This document shows, one piece after another, positions 41,945 through 49,889 of a stretch of DNA of 64,000 nucleotides. Origin of the DNA: Saccharopolyspora gloriosae. Lineage in GTDB: Bacteria; Actinomycetota; Actinomycetes; Mycobacteriales; Pseudonocardiaceae. The translations under genes were made by a program, and so were the position numbers. The stretch is from contig NZ_JACHIV010000001.1 of assembly GCF_014203325.1 (NCBI RefSeq), forward strand, positions 4,217,501 to 4,281,500, written 5' to 3'. The notes below the pieces were generated by a model, which saw nothing but the letters and a program-made list of their open reading frames with translations, ran no database searches and was not told the origin of the DNA. Each line of letters starts with the position of its first letter. Positions within the stretch are counted from its first letter, which is position 1.

Positions 41945-43696
41945 TCACTTCACCTCAGTCGTGTCGAGTTCCGGGTTCCGTCCACCGAGGACTTCCGCTG
42001 CTCGGTTCAGCGCCATCGCCAGCGACGTCGCCCCCGGGTCGGGAGTGCCGACGCTGCGTTCCGCCAGCGGCCGCGCCCGCCCGGTGCGCGGGGTGAGCTC
42101 GGCCGTGCGCTCCGCGGCGGCGGTCGCCTCCCGCGCCGCCCGCCGGATCGCCTCGCCCGTTCCGGCTCCGTCCCCGACCGCCGCGGCCAGCTCGTCGACG
42201 AACGGGATCAGCGCGTCCACCAGCGTTTTGTCGCCGGGTTCGGCGCGGCCGAGCCGCTGCACGGCTTCCAGCGCGGCTCGCGACCCGGCGAGCAGGTCGG
42301 CGGCCGTGACCTCCCGGTCGTCGGGCAGCAGGTCGCCGAACGAGCGCAGCCCCGCTCCCCACAACGCGCCCGAGGTGCCGCCCGCCTTCGCCGCCCACTC
42401 GTCACCGGCGGCCATCAGCACGGCGGCGGGACCGGCGCCCGCTGCGGCGGCGGGTTCCGCGGCCTCCAGCGCGGCACCGCTGCCGCGCGACATGCCCCGG
42501 CCGTGGTCACCGTCGCCGGCCACCGCGTCCAGCCTGCCGAGCTCGTCCTCGGACTCGTGCAGCAGCTCGCTGAGCGACCGCAGTCCCGCGACCACGAGCC
42601 GCGCGGTGTCCTGCCCGACCTGCGGGGCGACCGCGGTCGCCGCCGCGACCACCTCGGCGGCCTCCTCCACCACCTCGTCGTCCACATCGGACTCGACGAT
42701 GCTCCCCTTGCGGTAGGCGGGGGAATCGGCGGGCGCGCTCCACAGCCGCTCCAGCTCCGGGTCCAGCCAGGTCAGCGTCAGCGAGCAGCCGGCCATGTCG
42801 AGGCTGGTGACCAGTTCCCCGACCTCCGGCTGCACCACCTCGACACCGGCCTCGGCCAGCAGCCGGGACGCGGTCTTCCACACCACGAACAGTTCCTCGT
42901 ACTTCGTGGCGCCCAGCCCGTTGAGGATCGCCGCCACCCGACGCGTTCCCGTCCCCTCGGGTGCTTCGGCGAGCACCCCGTCGACGAGCGTGCGGGCGAG
43001 TTCCGCCGCGCTCGGCATGTCCACTTCGGACACACCGGGTTCGCCGTGGATGCCCAGTCCCAGGCCCATCCGGCCGTCCGGAACCTCGAACAGCGGCTGC
43101 GGGCTGCCCGGCAACGTGCAGCCGTCGAAGGCCACGCCCAGGCTGCGGGTGCGGTCGTTGGCGTGCTCGGCGACCCGCACCACCTCGTCGAACGAGTAGC
43201 CCTCCTCCGCGGCGGCGGAGGCGACCTTGAACACCACGAAATCGCCCACCACGCCACGGCGCTTGCCGATGTCCTGCGCCGACGCGCTCGCCACGTCGTC
43301 GGTGACGACCACGTTGTGCGCGGCGACCCCCTCCCGGCGCAGCCGCTCCACCGCCAGCCCGAAGTTCATGTTGTCCCCGGCGTAGTTGCCGAACGAGAAC
43401 ACCACGCCCGCACCGGTGTCGGCGGCCTTCGCCACCGAATAGGCGTCCTCCGCCGACGGGGACGTGAAGATGTTGCCGATCACCGCGCCGTCGGCGAAAC
43501 CAGGACCGACCACCCCGCAGAACGCCGGGTAGTGCCCGGATCCGCCGCCGGTGACCACGGCGACCTTGCCGCGGCGCGCGCGCCGCGCCCGCACCACGCC
43601 GCCGCGCACCTCGCGCACGTAACCGGGGTTGGCGGCCACGAAACCGGCCACCATGTCCTCGGTGAACGTCGCCGGATCGTCGTACAGACGAGTCAT
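41945..43696 (-). CDS. DhaK-DhaL fused dihydroxyacetone/tetrulose kinase
   Basis: A 583-residue ATP-dependent kinase of the DhaKL family. The N-terminal DhaK half has [16 protein letters not shown] and the substrate-binding His in [10 protein letters not shown]. The C-terminal DhaL half has [13 protein letters not shown] with its Mg/ATP aspartates and [13 protein letters not shown]. It would phosphorylate dihydroxyacetone or, as with mycobacterial LerK/DerK, erythrulose. The start ATG 43696 overlaps the FGGY kinase stop by four bases (ATGA), with GGAGGAG upstream. Confidence 0.9.
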   Translation of the reverse strand: MTRLYDDPATFTEDMVAGFVAANPGYVREVRGGVVRARRARRGKVAVVTGGGSGHYPAFCGVVGPGFADGAVIGNIFTSPSAEDAYSVAKAADTGAGVVFSFGNYAGDNMNFGLAVERLRREGVAAHNVVVTDDVASASAQDIGKRRGVVGDFVVFKVASAAAEEGYSFDEVVRVAEHANDRTRSLGVAFDGCTLPGSPQPLFEVPDGRMGLGLGIHGEPGVSEVDMPSAAELARTLVDGVLAEAPEGTGTRRVAAILNGLGATKYEELFVVWKTASRLLAEAGVEVVQPEVGELVTSLDMAGCSLTLTWLDPELERLWSAPADSPAYRKGSIVESDVDDEVVEEAAEVVAAATAVAPQVGQDTARLVVAGLRSLSELLHESEDELGRLDAVAGDGDHGRGMSRGSGAALEAAEPAAAAGAGPAAVLMAAGDEWAAKAGGTSGALWGAGLRSFGDLLPDDREVTAADLLAGSRAALEAVQRLGRAEPGDKTLVDALIPFVDELAAAVGDGAGTGEAIRRAAREATAAAERTAELTPRTGRARPLAERSVGTPDPGATSLAMALNRAAEVLGGRNPELDTTEVK

Positions 43697-45159
43697 CCGG
43701 ATACTCCTCCCCCCGACCGCCACACCGGCCGGGCCCGATCGATCGATTCCAGGTATGCGCGATATCCGCGCTCGTAGAACTCCACCGCCGCCGCGTCCGG
43801 CTGCACCGTGTGCCGGGCGTTCGACCACAGCTCGCGATCCACCGGCTCACCCAGCGAATCCCACGCGGTCATCGCCGCCCCGCGCGCGCCGACGCCTTCC
43901 TCATGCGGCACGTGCAGCGGCCGTCCCAGCACGCTGGCGAAGATCCGGCTCCACGCCGCCGACCGCGCGCCGCCTCCGCAGGCGGCGACCTCTCCCGTCA
44001 ATCCGGCGGACTCCAGGTTGTGCCGCGCCGCGTACGCGACCGCCTCGCACAACGCCCGCACCAGGTCCGCCGGGGTCGTCTCCAACGACAACCCGGTGAA
44101 CTGGCCGCGGGCGTGCGGCTCGACGAACGGGGCTCGTTCACCGGAGGAGGACAGGAACGACAACGCCGAGACCCCGTTGGCCCCGGCCGGGCTCGCCGCC
44201 AGCAGCGCCTCCAGGTCCTGCACGCCCGCGCCGACCATCCGCAGCACCCAATCCAGGTTCGCGGTGCCGACCATCGCCGGCATCACCCGCAGGTACCGGT
44301 CCGGATCCGGGGTGGCCAGCCACATGCCCGCGGCGTCGGCGTCCGGATCGATGGTGACCTCGTCGCGCAGCACCTGGCAGCCCAGCGTCGTACCTATCAC
44401 CAGAGCGGCGTCTCCGTCGGCGCGCACCCCGGAACCGAACGCGCACGCAGGCAGGTCGAAGGGACCCGCCGATACGGGCAGGCCCGGAGACAATCCGAGT
44501 TCGGCGGCGCTGCGCGAGTCCAGCGCGAACAGCTTGCCCGGCGGCGCCGGTTCCGCCAGCAGCGCGCGGAATCCGCTGAGCCCGCAGGCTTCGAGCACCG
44601 CCGCGTTGTAGGCGCGGGTGGGCACGTCGAGGAACGGCAGCGACGCGTCGGAGGCGTCCACCGTGACCTCGCCGGTGAGCCGCTGCACTATCGCGTCCAC
44701 GCAGTAGCCGGCGACCTCCGCCCGTTCCAGCCGCTGCGGTTCGTGCTCGGCCACGTGCGCCAGCAGCGGCGCCGCCGAACCCGGGAACATGCCCGAGCCC
44801 GTCAAGCCGTACACCCTGCGCAGCACGCCCTCCGACTCCCAGCGCTCCAGCACCGGCGCCGACCTGGCATCCAACCAGGACAGCCCGGGGCCGACCTGGG
44901 CGCCCGCGGCGTCGCGCAGCCACAGGCCGTCGCCCTGGCCGGTGATGGCCAGGGCCTGCACCGGCGAGTCCGCCTCGGCCGCGACCGAGCGGACCACGCT
45001 GATCACCGAGGCCACGACCTCGTCGAGGTCCTGCTCCACCCGTCCGCCCGCCGAGCGGTGCAGGGTGCTGCGCACGCTGTGGGTGACCCGGGCCGAGCCG
45101 TCCCGGCCCAGCAGCGACGCCTTCGTCACCGAGGTGCCGACATCGACTCCGATGATCAT
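43693..45159 (-). CDS. FGGY-family carbohydrate kinase
   Basis: A 488-residue sugar kinase. N-terminal IGVDVGTSVTKASLLG phosphate loop, substrate region ITGQGDGLWLRD and SWLDARS, and the C-terminal ACGGGARSAAWSRIFASVLGRPLHVPHEEGVGARGAAM adenosine motif are typical of xylulokinase/erythritol kinase-type FGGY proteins. Together with DhaKL and an RpiB-type isomerase it suggests polyol or ketose phosphorylation. The start ATG 45159 overlaps the preceding stop by four bases. The substrate is not decided by the sequence. Confidence 0.88.
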   Translation of the reverse strand: MIIGVDVGTSVTKASLLGRDGSARVTHSVRSTLHRSAGGRVEQDLDEVVASVISVVRSVAAEADSPVQALAITGQGDGLWLRDAAGAQVGPGLSWLDARSAPVLERWESEGVLRRVYGLTGSGMFPGSAAPLLAHVAEHEPQRLERAEVAGYCVDAIVQRLTGEVTVDASDASLPFLDVPTRAYNAAVLEACGLSGFRALLAEPAPPGKLFALDSRSAAELGLSPGLPVSAGPFDLPACAFGSGVRADGDAALVIGTTLGCQVLRDEVTIDPDADAAGMWLATPDPDRYLRVMPAMVGTANLDWVLRMVGAGVQDLEALLAASPAGANGVSALSFLSSSGERAPFVEPHARGQFTGLSLETTPADLVRALCEAVAYAARHNLESAGLTGEVAACGGGARSAAWSRIFASVLGRPLHVPHEEGVGARGAAMTAWDSLGEPVDRELWSNARHTVQPDAAAVEFYERGYRAYLESIDRARPVWRSGGGVSG

Positions 45160-46214
45160 GGACTCAGGTCCTCCAGCCGCTCCAGGACCTCGGGGTTGGC
45201 CACGTGGCGCGGCCGTCGCCCGTCGAGGAACAGCGCCGCGTCGCCCGCCACGATGGCCGCGGCCCGGTCGGCGGTCCGACGGGTCGCACCGGCCAGGTGC
45301 GGGGTGGTGATCACGTTCGGCGCGTCGAACAGCGGCCAGTCCCGCGGCGGTGGCTCGACGTCGTACACGTCGAGCGCCACGCCGCCCAACCGGCCCGACG
45401 CGAGCAGGTCCGGAAGCGGCGCGTAGTCCAGCAGCCCGCCGCGCGCGGAGTTCACCAGCACCGCGCCCTCCGGCAGCAGCGCCAAGTTCGCGGCGTTGAT
45501 CAGGTGCTCGGTCTCCGGGGTGAGCCGCGCGTGCAGGCTCACCACGGAACTCGCGCGCATCAGGTCGTCGAGCTCGACCAGCCGCACGCCGTCCCGGTCC
45601 GCTTCCTCCCGGCCGACGAACGGGTCGGAGACCAGGACGTGCGCGCCGAACGCGGACAGCACCCGCGCCACGATGCGCCCGATCGCGCCGTAGCCGACCA
45701 GACCGACCGTGGCGCCTTCGAGTTCGAGCCCCGCCTGCTCGTAGGCGTAGTAGTCGCCGCGCCAGTTGCCGTTCTTCAGCTCCGCGTTCGAGTCGGCGAT
45801 GCGCCGCATCGCCGCCAGGATCAGGCCGACCGCGAACTCCGCCGCCGCCGCCGCGTTGCGCGCGGGGGTGTAGCTGACGATCACGCCCGCCTCGGTGGCC
45901 GCGGCGAGGTCGACGTTGACCGGGCCGCCGCGGGCGACGCCGACGAACCGCAGGTTCGGGCTCTTGCCCAGCACGTCCGCGGTCACCGGAGCCATCTGGG
46001 TGGCGAGGATCTCGGCGTCGCCCAGCGCTTCGAGCACCTGCTGCTCGGTTCCGCTGGCTTCGCGCACGCCGCCGACCGGGCCGAACGGCTCCACCGGCCA
46101 ACCCGTCTTCATCGTGCTGAAGCTCAGGTCGTGCCCGACCGCCTGTTCGGTCAGCGCGCTCACGAACAGCTGCGGGTCCACGAAGCGGTCACCCGCGGCG
46201 AGAACCTTCGTCAT
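45156..46214 (-). CDS. D-2-hydroxyacid dehydrogenase
   Basis: An NAD-dependent D-isomer-specific 2-hydroxyacid dehydrogenase, 352 residues. GLVGYGAIGRIVA is the NAD site. The catalytic trio is visible: Arg in VNSARGGLLD, Glu in DVYDVEPPP and His in TTPHLAGATRRT. In this operon it may oxidise or reduce an intermediate between kinase and aldolase steps, or detoxify a by-product; phosphoglycerate dehydrogenase itself is unlikely because the ACT/allosteric C-terminus is absent. GGAGGAGTCTGGAC precedes ATG 46214. Confidence 0.88.
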   Translation of the reverse strand: MTKVLAAGDRFVDPQLFVSALTEQAVGHDLSFSTMKTGWPVEPFGPVGGVREASGTEQQVLEALGDAEILATQMAPVTADVLGKSPNLRFVGVARGGPVNVDLAAATEAGVIVSYTPARNAAAAAEFAVGLILAAMRRIADSNAELKNGNWRGDYYAYEQAGLELEGATVGLVGYGAIGRIVARVLSAFGAHVLVSDPFVGREEADRDGVRLVELDDLMRASSVVSLHARLTPETEHLINAANLALLPEGAVLVNSARGGLLDYAPLPDLLASGRLGGVALDVYDVEPPPRDWPLFDAPNVITTPHLAGATRRTADRAAAIVAGDAALFLDGRRPRHVANPEVLERLEDLSP

Positions 46215-46238
46215 GTCCAGACTCCTCCGTCCGGTCGG

Positions 46239-46937
46239 TCAGCCCGCAACGGGCGTCGTCAACGATTCGAGCAGCCGGACGCGCACTTCGTCGAGGTCCG
46301 CGGCCACGAAGGACGCGCCGGTCAACGCGTCCTCGGCAGGTGGGTAGTCGGCGCTGGGGATGGCCACGACCGTCATCTCGGCCGCCGCGGCGGAGCGCAG
46401 GCCGTTGCTGGAGTCCTCCACGGCCAAGCATTCTCGCGGGTGCCTGCCCAGCTTGTTCGCCGCAGCCAGGTACACGTCGGGGCTCGGTTTCCCGCGCGGC
46501 ACCTCGGCGCTGGACACGGTCGCGCTGAAGCAGTCGCTCAGCGCGTGCAGGTCGAGCACTGCGTCGATGAGCCTGCGCGGAGCCGATGAGGCCAGGCCGA
46601 TCACCACTCGCTCCGACACCTCCAGCACCATGCGTTCGGCACCGGGCAGCAGCTCGATCTCTCCCGCCTCCAGGGCAGCGATCATGTCGTCGACCACGAT
46701 GCGCTCGGTCTCCGAGGCGGGTTCTTCGGCGAGGCTGAACCGGGCCAGGAACGCCGACCACTCCGGAGCGCTCATGCCCTGCACCTGGCGGGTCTGCTCC
46801 GCCGTCCAGGTCTGGCCGCGGGCGGCGGCGAAGCGCGCCCACATCCGCTCCCACAGGTGTTCGCTGTCGACCAGGACGCCGTCCATGTCGAAGACGACCG
46901 CTCGGTGCGCGCCCGGCGCGCGGTCGGGCTGCGTCAT
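46239..46937 (-). CDS. HAD-family phosphatase/phosphoglucomutase-like
   Basis: A haloacid dehalogenase-superfamily hydrolase, 232 residues. FDMDGVLVDSEHLW (16-29) is motif I with both aspartates, ASSAPRRLI is motif II, the KPSPDVYLAAANKLG lysine is motif III, and VEDSSNGLRSA carries motif IV. It is first in the operon, with GGGAGGTACACCG before ATG 46937. It probably removes phosphate from a sugar phosphate (a repair or dead-end product); a beta-phosphoglucomutase-like role is also possible. The reading frame upstream is open far beyond this start (see findings). Confidence 0.88.
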   Translation of the reverse strand: MTQPDRAPGAHRAVVFDMDGVLVDSEHLWERMWARFAAARGQTWTAEQTRQVQGMSAPEWSAFLARFSLAEEPASETERIVVDDMIAALEAGEIELLPGAERMVLEVSERVVIGLASSAPRRLIDAVLDLHALSDCFSATVSSAEVPRGKPSPDVYLAAANKLGRHPRECLAVEDSSNGLRSAAAAEMTVVAIPSADYPPAEDALTGASFVAADLDEVRVRLLESLTTPVAG

Positions 46938-46972
46938 CGGTGTACCTCCCACCCGTTCGGCGACGGCGCTCA

Positions 46973-46995
46973 AATTAACACCGGGGTAGTTAAAT
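46973..46995. promoter_or_regulatory. DeoR-type operator over the HAD-operon promoter
   Basis: Inverted repeat AATTAAC (46973-46979) and GTTAAAT (46989-46995) with a 9-bp centre, strikingly A/T-rich for this DNA. On the minus strand, -35-like GTGACA, a 17-bp spacer and -10-like TAATTT are overlaid by it. A repressor bound here would block the leftward promoter. The adjacent DeoR protein is the likely ligand. Confidence 0.6.
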
Positions 46996-47063
46996 GTCAC
47001 TACATCGATGATACTTGGCCGACTTTCAGCCGGTCCCACGGTCCAGTGCAGCAAGGAGGCAAG

Positions 47064-47861
47064 ATGGCGGCCATGGCGTCCGCACCCAAGAAGCAGTCCC
47101 CCCGGCTCCTGCGCCAGCAGCAGATCATCGACCACGTCGTCGAGGGCGGCTTCGCCAGCGCCGCGGAGCTGTCCGCGCTGACCGGGGTCAGCCTGATGAC
47201 GGTGCACCGCGACATCGACGACCTGGTCAGCCGCGGACTGCTGCGCAAGTTCCACGGCGGCGTCTCCGCGCAACCCTCCACCGTGTTCGAGAGCAGCTCG
47301 GACTTCCGCCTGCACACCCACACCAAGGAGAAGGAAGCGCTGGCCGCCGCCGCGCTGCCCCTGATCGCTCCGGGCATGTCGGTGCTGCTGGACGACTCGA
47401 CGACGGCGCTCGCCCTGGCCCGCCTGCTGCCCGATGTCGGCCCGCTGACCGTGGTCAGCAATTACCGGCAGGTGCACGAGACGCTGCGGGAGTCCCCGGA
47501 CATCCGGTTGATCAGCATCGGCGGCGAGTACTCCCGCACGCACGACTCGTTCATCGGACTGCCCTGCCAGGAGATGATCAGCGGGCTGTCGGTGGACCTG
47601 ATGTTCTTGTCCACCTCGGCGATGAACGCCGAGATGACCTTCCACCAGGAGCAGGAGATCGTGCTGGTGAAGCGGGCGATGATCAGCAGCGCCAGCACGC
47701 GGGTGCTGATGATGGATGCGAGCAAGGTCGGCCGCGCCGCGCTGCACCGGCTCGCCCCGGTCTCCGACTTCGACCACGTGCTGCTGGCCGGGGAGTTCGA
47801 TCCGGCGCTCGTGGAGTCGATGCGCGAGCACTCCGAGGTGCGCCTCGTCGCACTGGGCTGA
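47064..47861 (+). CDS. DeoR-family repressor of the sugar operon
   Basis: A 265-residue regulator with an N-terminal DeoR helix-turn-helix (RQQQIIDHVVEGGFASAAELSALTGVSLMTVHRDIDDLVSRGLLRKFHGG) and the DeoR sensor domain (ALPLIAPGMSVLLDDSTTALALARLL; TVVSNYRQVHETL; MFLSTSAMNAE; LLMDASK-like MMDASKVG). It binds a phosphorylated sugar effector in this family. It is divergent from the HAD-FGGY-DhaKL operon, with an operator between, and it is preceded by AGGAGGCAAG. EryD-type regulation of erythritol genes is a parallel. Confidence 0.92.
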   Translation: MAAMASAPKKQSPRLLRQQQIIDHVVEGGFASAAELSALTGVSLMTVHRDIDDLVSRGLLRKFHGGVSAQPSTVFESSSDFRLHTHTKEKEALAAAALPLIAPGMSVLLDDSTTALALARLLPDVGPLTVVSNYRQVHETLRESPDIRLISIGGEYSRTHDSFIGLPCQEMISGLSVDLMFLSTSAMNAEMTFHQEQEIVLVKRAMISSASTRVLMMDASKVGRAALHRLAPVSDFDHVLLAGEFDPALVESMREHSEVRLVALG

Positions 47862-48000
47862 TCCCGCACTCGCACGGCCGCGCCCGGCACCGGCGTTCAC
47901 AGTCGACCTGGCATCTTTAACATTGATATTGGTATTTTCCGATACCGCAGGACCACGCTGCGCGGTGTTCCCGAGCCGGAGCCGCCCGCGGAGGCGGCGG

Positions 48001-49889
48001 TCACCGGTCGCGCCGCTCCGGCTGGTGCGCCCGCCTCGTCCCGGCCGCCCGGCCGGACCGGGTGCCGCGAGACGTTCCCACTGCCGGTACTCGCCGTCGG
48101 CCCCGGGCTCGTTCACCAGCAGTGCGCCGTCGTCGGCGGTGGCCGCCAGCGTGCCGTCGGCGCTAAGCGACGGCCGGTCCGCCACCGCCCCGCGGAGCAC
48201 GGTCCGGCGCATTCCGCGCGGGCTCAGGCGGAACACCTCCGTGCCGCCGAGGCCGGTGCGCACGGCCAGCACCAGGTTCGTCGGGCTCGGCGCGGCCAGT
48301 GCCGGGCCGGATCCGCCACCGGAGGAGCGCAGCCGCGCCCGGACCCGCCAGCCGCCTCCGGGCTCATCCGATTCGGCGAGCACCACGACCACGCCGTCCT
48401 CGGCCTGCCGGAACGCGAGCAGCGCCGTGCCGTCCGGGGCGGCCGTGGCCTCGATCGGCCCCGCCGGGCGCAGCCCGAGCGGGACCTGCGCGGGCGCGAA
48501 ATCGTCCCCGGCGGACTCCCAGTGCGCCATACCGTCGGGTGTGGCGGCGAAGACGTGCACGATCCCGCCTCGCCCGCGGACCACCGCGACATCGCCGACG
48601 TCCTCGGCGTGGAGCCGAATCCACGGTCCGTCGCCGATCCGGGCGTGCACTCCGGATCGCGCGTCCGCACGCGCCACCACCATTCGATCGTCCACTGTGG
48701 AGGCAATGGCCGTTCTTCCCAGCGCCGCCCCGTCTCCCGGCGGCGCCACTGTCCGCCACCGCGGCCTCCAGCGCCCGCCCGAGTCCTGGCTCGTCGAGTA
48801 CGACGCCCCGCTCCGGAAGTCCCGCACCACCACGCGGAGCCCGTCCCCGTCCGAGACGAACGCGACGTCACCGGGCCCCACCGGAGGCGCGGGCAGCGGA
48901 ACCGGCTCGATCCGCGACCCGGCCCGTTCGCCGAGCAGCAGTCTTCCACGGCGCACGTCGGCGAAGTGCAGGCGTCCGAGGCCGTCCCGCTCGACCTGGT
49001 GCGCGCTCGCGGGCCAGCGGTAGCGCATGCTGCGCAACCAAGTCCCGTACGGTTCGCCGAGCCCGACCAGCGGATCGTGCGGCGCGTAGCGCGCGAAGAC
49101 CCGCCGCTTGGTCTCCACGACGTCGGGTGAGAGGTTCGGCGCGGCGTCGGCGACGTTGTAACCGCGGTAGTGCACCACGCGCACCGGCCCGTCGTGCCGC
49201 GCCACTGCCGCCGTCGCGAACCGGGTGGTCGCCACGTGGTCCGGGTGGTCGTGGGCGTCCCAGTGCGCTTGGTACCGGGGGTCCGGCAACGGGTCCTGCG
49301 TCCGCAGGACCGTCGGGTCGTACCGGCGCAGCAACTCGGCCAACGCGCTGATCAACCGCTCCCGGCCGTACTCGGACGGGCCGGGCAGCGTGGCACCCGC
49401 CGGCACCACGGTGCGCACCGAGCCCCCGTCCGTCCACAATCGACTCAACGCGTGCTTTCCGCCCACTGCGAGCGGATCGTTGTCGTCCGGCAGGTTCAAG
49501 AACACCAACCGGATCGCCGGGCGCGCCCGCAGCACGTGCACCTCGGCGAACCGGCCGGGCAGGAGCTCGATGGCCGTGCGTTCCCACTCGTCGGGCACCG
49601 CCGCCATCGCCGCGAACGCGGCGCGGCTCCCGGCCTGCCGACCGGCGGCGTACGGCTCGGCGGGCCGCACATCGCTCTCCCCCGCCGTCAGGTACACCGT
49701 GGTCACCGGCGCCCCGGAGCGCACGGCCGTGCGGAGGTCCGGGTTCATGAACAGGATGTCGTCGTCGGGATGCGCCACCACCTGCACGTACCGCGCCCCG
49801 CCTGTCTCCGCCGCTCCGGGCGTCGGGGCGAACGACAGCAGCACGCACGCCGCCACCGCCAGGACCGCACCACGAAGGCCTCCCCGCAT
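48001..49889 (-). CDS. Secreted PIG-L family de-N-acetylase with beta-propeller-like C-terminus (3' end unresolved)
   Basis: Zinc-dependent GlcNAc-type deacetylase. It has a signal peptide (1 to about 28), HPDDD metal site at 40-44, a DAHDHPDHV second metal/base motif, and then about 350 residues with repeated AFVSDGDGLRVV/DGTALLAF/SADGTLAATADDG-type strands suggesting a beta-propeller. ATG 49889 overlaps the YfhO-like stop (TGATG) with AGGAGGTGGG upstream. The frame does not stop where the domain ends: it stays open through the antisense of deoR and joins the HAD gene in-frame at 46239. The end shown (48001) is where a one-base frame shift would give a stop, so the true 3' end is uncertain. 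Confidence 0.7.

Noticed and set aside
47915-47950. A/T-rich patch (TTAACATTGATATTGGTATTTT) between deoR and the PIG-L gene considered as a promoter or operator
   Set aside because: It lies between convergent genes with no gene for it to serve. It may be part of the unresolved PIG-L 3' end, so it is left as an observation only.
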